DNA of 17,853 nucleotides from JARRQB01 sp965368585. Its GTDB lineage: Bacteria; Pseudomonadota; Gammaproteobacteria; Chromatiales; Chromatiaceae. The first letter of the stretch is position 1. Every line of letters begins with the position of its first letter. The DNA is taken from assembly GCA_965368585.1 (NCBI GenBank), contig CBDUNM010000110.1:1-17853 (forward strand). The letters are read 5' to 3'. The notes below the pieces were generated by a model. It was not told where the DNA came from, did not search any database, and worked only from the letters and a program-made list of their open reading frames with translations. A program made the translations under genes and the position numbers. Shown here piece by piece: positions 14,216 through 17,853 of the stretch.

Positions 14216-14569
14216 CTATACTTCTGTTCGAATAAACGCGCCCATGTTTTCGCTAATCTGCTGGGCCAGTTTTCTCGATTCCTCGGGTGGAATCTCCCGA
14301 ATCACCTCGTCGGTATCCACGTCAACCACTTTGATGACCGTTTTACCGCTTTCCTTATCGACCGAGAACTGCAGAGATCGATGTACGTTTTGCATCGCTT
14401 GATTCAGCTCTTCTACCACCTGCTCTACCGCAATTTCGGCAACTTTGCTCGACTCTTCTTTTTCCGGAATGCGATGACTTTGGTCCGAGGGCTTGACCGA
14501 TTCCGACTTGGTCACGCCAGTGAAGCGTTCAAGCCTGACTGGCGGCGTCGACGTCACTTCGTTGGTCAT
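14216..14569 (-). CDS. flaG: Flagellar protein FlaG
   Basis: 117-residue FlaG-family protein. In polar flagellates FlaG influences filament length or the flagellin/cap balance; its mechanism is not settled. Residues 1-45 are polar and variable (KSESVKPSDQSHRIPEKEES); the conserved domain spans 46-117, with LNQAMQNVHRSLQFSVDKESGKTVIKVVDVDTDEVIREIPPEESRKLAQQ containing the hallmark VIREIPPEE. It lies between fliC and fliD, its usual place, and is separated from fliC by a strong hairpin, so it is probably expressed by read-through at a lower level. Confidence 0.93.
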   Translation of the reverse strand: MTNEVTSTPPVRLERFTGVTKSESVKPSDQSHRIPEKEESSKVAEIAVEQVVEELNQAMQNVHRSLQFSVDKESGKTVIKVVDVDTDEVIREIPPEESRKLAQQISENMGAFIRTEV

Positions 14570-14601
14570 GTCAGTAACCCCTGAGTCCGATTGTCGCCAT
14601 G

Positions 14602-14629
14602 CGCCGGGGGTAAGATACTACCCCCGGCG
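14602..14629 (-). other. Strong hairpin between fliC and flaG
   Basis: CGCCGGGGGTA (14602-14612) and TACCCCCGGCG (14619-14629) form a perfect, very GC-rich 11-bp stem with a 6-nt loop, starting 9 nt past the fliC stop. On the minus strand no T-run follows. It could terminate inefficiently or protect the 3' end of flagellin mRNA, so fliC mRNA would exceed that of flaG–fliD–fliS–fliT. Confidence 0.65.
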
Positions 14630-14637
14630 TATCCTCC

Positions 14638-15504
14638 TTATTGCAGTAGCGCCAATGCCGACTGCGGCGTGGTATTCGCCTGCGCCAGTATTGACACGGC
14701 AGCCTGCTGTAGAATCTGCGATCTGGTCATTTTGGCCGTTTCGGCGGCGAAGTCGGCATCCTGGATGCGGCTTCTAGAGGCAGTCAGGTTTTCTGCGTAG
14801 TTCTCCAAGTTGGCGATAACCGCATCAAATCGGTTTTGAACCGCACCGTAGGTTGCCCGGGCCTGTGCTACGGCCTGGATGCCGTACTCGATCGAAGCCA
14901 GAGCTGCAGAAGCGGCGCCCTGTGAACTCACGGCGATCGTACCCGTTGCGGTCAGATTGGCGTCGTATCCCGCGCTCGCTAGTCCACCGCCTGCCGCACT
15001 GGTTAAGCCGGTGGTCATGTCGATACGAGTGACGGTGACCTGGTTGGTTGCTGTTCCATCCTGCCCGACCTGAAAGGACAATCCTCCAGACGAGTTCAGA
15101 AGATTCGTGCCGTTAAATGAGGTGGTTTGAACAATCCGCGAAATCTCCTGAGTCAGCTGATCAACCTCTTTTTGCAGTCCAGTCCGGTCCTCAACGGTGC
15201 TGTTCGCCGACTGCACTGCGATTTCACGAATCCGCTGCAGGTTGTTCGCAACCTGCCCGAGCGCGCCTTCGGCCGTCTGCGCCAAAGAGATGCCGTCTGC
15301 TGCATTTCGCACGGCCTGATTGATCCCGCGGATATCGGCAGTCATCTTCTCGACCGCGTACAAGCCCGCCGCATCGTCCTTCGCGGAGTTGATGCGCAGA
15401 CCCGAAGACAGGCGCTGCATGGACTGCCCCAAATCGTTCTGAGTCTTGCCTAGGTTCCTTTGTGCATTCAAAGAAAAGAGGTTTGTGTTGACTGTAATCG
15501 CCAT
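14638..15504 (-). CDS. fliC: Flagellin FliC
   Basis: 288-residue filament subunit exported by the flagellar type III apparatus. The conserved D0/D1 N-terminus (MAITVNTNLFSLNAQRNLGK, then LSSGLRINSAKDDAAGLYAVEKM and AEGALGQVANNLQRIREIAVQSAN) and C-terminus (RIQDADFAAETAKMTRSQILQQAAVSILAQANTTPQSALALLQ) are both full, while the central region (about 140-200, SSGGLSFQVGQDGTATNQ... LTSAAGGGLASAGYD) is short, so the outer D2/D3 domains are minimal or missing. The middle is rich in Ser, Thr and Gly, which would suit O-glycosylation. AAGGAG (15512-15517) lies 7 nt upstream of the ATG at 15504. It is driven by a sigma28 promoter and is the first gene of the cluster. Confidence 0.98.
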   Translation of the reverse strand: MAITVNTNLFSLNAQRNLGKTQNDLGQSMQRLSSGLRINSAKDDAAGLYAVEKMTADIRGINQAVRNAADGISLAQTAEGALGQVANNLQRIREIAVQSANSTVEDRTGLQKEVDQLTQEISRIVQTTSFNGTNLLNSSGGLSFQVGQDGTATNQVTVTRIDMTTGLTSAAGGGLASAGYDANLTATGTIAVSSQGAASAALASIEYGIQAVAQARATYGAVQNRFDAVIANLENYAENLTASRSRIQDADFAAETAKMTRSQILQQAAVSILAQANTTPQSALALLQ

Positions 15505-15565
15505 TTTCTTGCTCCTTACACGCCGGGCGCGAGTGTAGCGAAGCCGCAGCGTCAGGTTGATATTT

Positions 15566-15598
15566 AGCGGATATACAAGGAAATTTGTATTTACCGCT
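15566..15598 (-). other. Hairpin in the flagellin mRNA leader
   Basis: AGCGG (15566-15570) pairs with CCGCT (15594-15598), and inside it ATACAA (15573-15578) pairs with TTGTAT (15585-15590) with a 6-nt loop; the two stems are joined by a small 2/3-nt internal loop. The whole lies in the predicted leader, between the sigma28 start site and the ribosome site. It may raise mRNA stability or be a target of post-transcriptional control. Confidence 0.5.
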
Positions 15599-15608
15599 TC
15601 CGTGTTTT

Positions 15609-15635
15609 TTAGCGGCGACCGCGAAGGCTACTTTA
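15609..15635 (-). promoter_or_regulatory. Sigma28 (FliA) promoter of fliC
   Basis: Minus strand: TAAA (15632-15635), a 15-nt spacer, then GCCGCTAA (15609-15616), seven of eight matches to the sigma28 -10 GCCGATAA at the exact expected spacing. A start near 15602 gives a leader of about 97 nt. This places fliC and, by read-through, the downstream genes in the late flagellar class. Confidence 0.85.
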
Positions 15636-15798
15636 AGGAACGACATGCACGAATTTACCGTTGTGACGGGCAAAATCCACCCGAAAAGATACATTCCCAG
15701 AAATTGACCATTTTGACGAAACCTTCGTCTGGCTGAGCAACGTTGAAACGCGATTTCCACATCGTCGAGCTGGCAGTGATGGCGGCAACGTGACGACG
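15636..15798. other. Intergenic stretch between glycosyltransferase and flagellin promoter
   Basis: No open frame with coding character on either strand. It holds a perfect 6-bp inverted repeat GACGAA/TTCGTC (15715-15720 and 15724-15729) with a 3-nt loop and no T-run in either direction. I see no sigma54 (GG/GC) promoter and no clear terminator for the glycosyltransferase gene. Confidence 0.4.
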
Positions 15799-17853
15799 TT
15801 AGCGCCTAACGCTGACTCTCTGCACGTTTTCGCCCCAGCCCTTGGCGGGCGTCAGCGCGTCAAGCCAAACGTCGAGCCGATCCTCCAATATGCGATTGGC
15901 AAGTACCCACGACTTCAGGCGCGATCCTTCCGCCGCCAATAAATTCATATCTGAGATCTTCTTGCGTATGGTCTCTATCCACACGCCAGGCTTATTCGGT
16001 AATCGCGTGACTGGCGCTTCGCGATAAGGGTAAATATCGGTGCAAACCACTGGCCAGCCCAAAACGCCGTACTCCAACAATCGCAGATCGCTTTTAGCCT
16101 CGTTGAATGGGTGCAATTCCAGTGGTGCGACCGCCAGATCAAGGTTCAAACTGGCGAGTTTTTCCGGATATTCATCCAAGGGCACATAGTCGTGGATCTC
16201 CGTGGCGTAAGGTTTGATCTCATCGATACACATGCCAAAGAATATCCAGTCCACTTCCGCCGCTGTCTCTTTAACCACATCGATAATCATTTCCTGATCA
16301 CCCTGATGTTGCATGGCACCCGCCCAACCCACGCGCGGTTTTTTTCCCTGACCCCGCTTAGTCTTCAGCTGCGTCCAGGAGTCGCGCTCGAGACAAATCG
16401 GTATCACCCTGATATCCTCAATCATGTCGGCGCACAAATCAGCCAACGGCTGGGTCGACGCAATGAATCGATCACAATGTTGTAAAGCGCGGCGCAGTCG
16501 GGTCTTTGCGTCTCGATAACCCGCCATGATGTTTTTGTATGCCGAACTTTTCTCAGGGACCTGCGAAATCAGGTCATCGATAGTGAATACTTTCAATACG
16601 TCCGTATTGTACCTGTCGTACTGGCTCAGGGCTTCCAATTGCTGATCGTTGAGCGTCTGGTGGAAAACGGCAACGTCGGGTTTCATCCGTTCCATCTCGG
16701 CCGCGCTCATGACGCGAGAGACGTTGGGCGGAAAACGCGCAAACTCGCATTGTGCCAATCCCGCGCGACTGAGCCCCATAAACGGCTGGGTCACCCGATA
16801 GTCGCCCGCCCCGCTGGGTAAAGGAAAGCCGAAAATTCGCGGACGGTCACGGAAGTTGACATCCCAGTTGATCGGGAAATGTGTGTCGACTCGGCAATCG
16901 CTAAACGACAAACTGAGATTGCGATTATACGCCGGATCATTGGCCAGCATAGGCAGCCATTTTTGTAACATCGCCGTTCGCTCCCCCTGGAAACGTTCGT
17001 GCGATTCAATCGATTTCTTGCGATCTCTAAACTCTGATGCCTGAGTGATATTGCCGTGGTGGACCAGGGTCGCGAACGGTGTCCATACCACCTTTCGCCC
17101 GCTGTTTACGACTTCGAGACAGAGGTCTATGTCGTTGTAGCTGACCGCGAAGCGCTCTTCGTCCATACCACCGACCGATTCATACACGGATTTCTCGATC
17201 AACAGGCAAGCGCCTGTTACTGCGCTGTAGTTTTGCGCCACTTGGGTACGCCCCATGTACCCACTATCCTGTAAGTCCAACAGGTTGTTGTAAGGGTGCT
17301 CGGCGATATCGTGCAGCCCCAAAACCACGCCAACGTGCTGGACGCGACCGCTCTCCGGGTAAACCAAGCGCGGACCCACAACGCCGACTTCCGGTCGTTG
17401 CGCATGCGACATCATTCTCGACAGCCATTCGGGTTGGACGATTTCGGTGTCGTTATTCAAAAACACAAGATAGTCGCCATTAGCCTCTCGCGCCGCCAGA
17501 TTGTTGATCGCTGCGTAGTTGAACTTGCGCGGATAGCTGAGCAGCCGCACTCGCTCGGCGTGTTGGGCAATCAATATGTCGTAGTAGTTGAGCGCATCAG
17601 GATCGCTTGTTTGGTTATCGACCACGATGACCTCGTAGTTCGGATACGTGGTTTTTTTAAGTAAGGTTTCGATACACGGCCGGAAATATTCGATCTTATC
17701 TTTCGTCGGAATGACGATAGTTACTAGCGGCTCTGCCGCATGCGCATAGACAATTTGGTAACTGCCCTTTAGTAGACCGTCCTCCACTGAAGCGGCAACG
17801 CCGTTGCGTTGAAAATGCTGCAGCAACGCCGCCGCGCCGACGTCCCGGTTGAA
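15799..17853 (-). CDS. Two-domain glycosyltransferase (5' end beyond the window)
   Basis: The frame is open to the right edge (684 visible codons), so the start lies outside; the in-frame TTG at 17826 is internal. The first visible residues (FNRDVGAAALLQHFQRNGV... YQIVYAHAAEPLVTIVIPTKD) are the linker typical of large multi-domain enzymes, so another domain may lie upstream. Visible residues about 42-260 form a GT2 (GT-A) domain with TIVIPTKDK, VIVVDNQTSDPD, the DXD-like LNNDTE and SYNDIDLCLEV. From about 340 to 665 is a second, GT-B-like region (GFPLPSGAGDYRVTQP, FTIDDLISQ, RVGWAGAMQHQGD, LAVAPLELHPFNEAKSDLRLLEYG). Such proteins build O-antigen or capsule or glycosylate flagella. Position 295 nt upstream of fliC on the same strand suggests a surface or flagellar substrate, by inference. 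The acceptor cannot be read from sequence. Confidence 0.85.
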   Translation of the reverse strand, partial: FNRDVGAAALLQHFQRNGVAASVEDGLLKGSYQIVYAHAAEPLVTIVIPTKDKIEYFRPCIETLLKKTTYPNYEVIVVDNQTSDPDALNYYDILIAQHAERVRLLSYPRKFNYAAINNLAAREANGDYLVFLNNDTEIVQPEWLSRMMSHAQRPEVGVVGPRLVYPESGRVQHVGVVLGLHDIAEHPYNNLLDLQDSGYMGRTQVAQNYSAVTGACLLIEKSVYESVGGMDEERFAVSYNDIDLCLEVVNSGRKVVWTPFATLVHHGNITQASEFRDRKKSIESHERFQGERTAMLQKWLPMLANDPAYNRNLSLSFSDCRVDTHFPINWDVNFRDRPRIFGFPLPSGAGDYRVTQPFMGLSRAGLAQCEFARFPPNVSRVMSAAEMERMKPDVAVFHQTLNDQQLEALSQYDRYNTDVLKVFTIDDLISQVPEKSSAYKNIMAGYRDAKTRLRRALQHCDRFIASTQPLADLCADMIEDIRVIPICLERDSWTQLKTKRGQGKKPRVGWAGAMQHQGDQEMIIDVVKETAAEVDWIFFGMCIDEIKPYATEIHDYVPLDEYPEKLASLNLDLAVAPLELHPFNEAKSDLRLLEYGVLGWPVVCTDIYPYREAPVTRLPNKPGVWIETIRKKISDMNLLAAEGSRLKSWVLANRILEDRLDVWLDALTPAKGWGENVQRVSVRR

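Noticed and set aside
15798..15810. GTTAG-cgc-CTAAC at the end of the glycosyltransferase gene
   Set aside because: Only 5 bp, overlaps the stop codon, and no T-run follows, so not a terminator.
1..17853. Search for tRNA, rRNA, CRISPR arrays, IS elements, toxin–antitoxin or phage-defence genes
   Set aside because: No repeat-spacer pattern, transposase, integrase or defence-type domain was seen; all large frames belong to housekeeping, flagellar, transport or glycosylation genes.

Overview
The window looks like chromosome of a flagellated, sulfur-oxidising gammaproteobacterium. Three things suggest this. The left edge carries a sulfur-globule envelope protein. The order ypjD–ffh ... rpsP–rimM–trmD–rplS is the gammaproteobacterial one, and yffB sits directly before dapE as in E. 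coli. A polar-type flagellin cluster (fliC–flaG–fliD–fliS–fliT) is present. A Chromatiales/Sedimenticola-like lineage is my inference and cannot be fixed from this window alone. There are no rRNA or tRNA genes, CRISPR arrays, insertion sequences or integrase genes; nearly all the DNA is ordinary, tightly packed core and near-core genes.

Layout. (1) 1-1738, minus strand: an EamA/DMT permease and a VOC protein form a short operon. Next comes a well-formed sigma70 promoter whose -35/-10 spacer is a perfect palindrome, and then the sulfur-globule gene, which reaches the left edge. (2) 1802-5416, plus strand: dapC–dapD–yffB–dapE, the succinylase branch of diaminopimelate/lysine synthesis. (3) 5544-7699, minus strand: rpsP–rimM–trmD–rplS with a recognisable promoter, a structured leader and a strong intrinsic terminator, convergent with dapE. 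(4) 7737-9470: a block inserted between rpsP and ffh, holding a DUF2452 gene (plus) and ppk2 followed by an unrecognised 74-residue acidic protein (minus). (5) 9588-11971: ffh (minus) with its own terminator, and the divergent ypjD (plus). (6) 11974-15635, minus strand: the late flagellar cluster, driven by a near-consensus sigma28 (FliA) promoter in front of flagellin, with a stable hairpin between fliC and flaG. (7) 15799-17853, minus strand: a large two-domain glycosyltransferase, open at the right edge, beside flagellin.

How the genes work together. DapD, DapC and DapE catalyse three consecutive steps from tetrahydrodipicolinate to LL-diaminopimelate. The rpsP operon links two ribosomal proteins with a 30S maturation factor (RimM) and a tRNA methyltransferase (TrmD). 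Flagellin (FliC) is secreted and capped by FliD, with FliS and FliT as cytoplasmic chaperones for FliC and FliD and FlaG as a filament-length factor. The neighbouring glycosyltransferase could modify flagellin or surface polysaccharide, but that is inference from position.

I did not find a clearly new multi-gene system. The items most worth a second look are the palindrome buried in the sulfur-globule promoter, the 74-residue protein behind ppk2, the structured leaders of fliC and rpsP, the fliC–flaG hairpin, and the glycosyltransferase next to flagellin.
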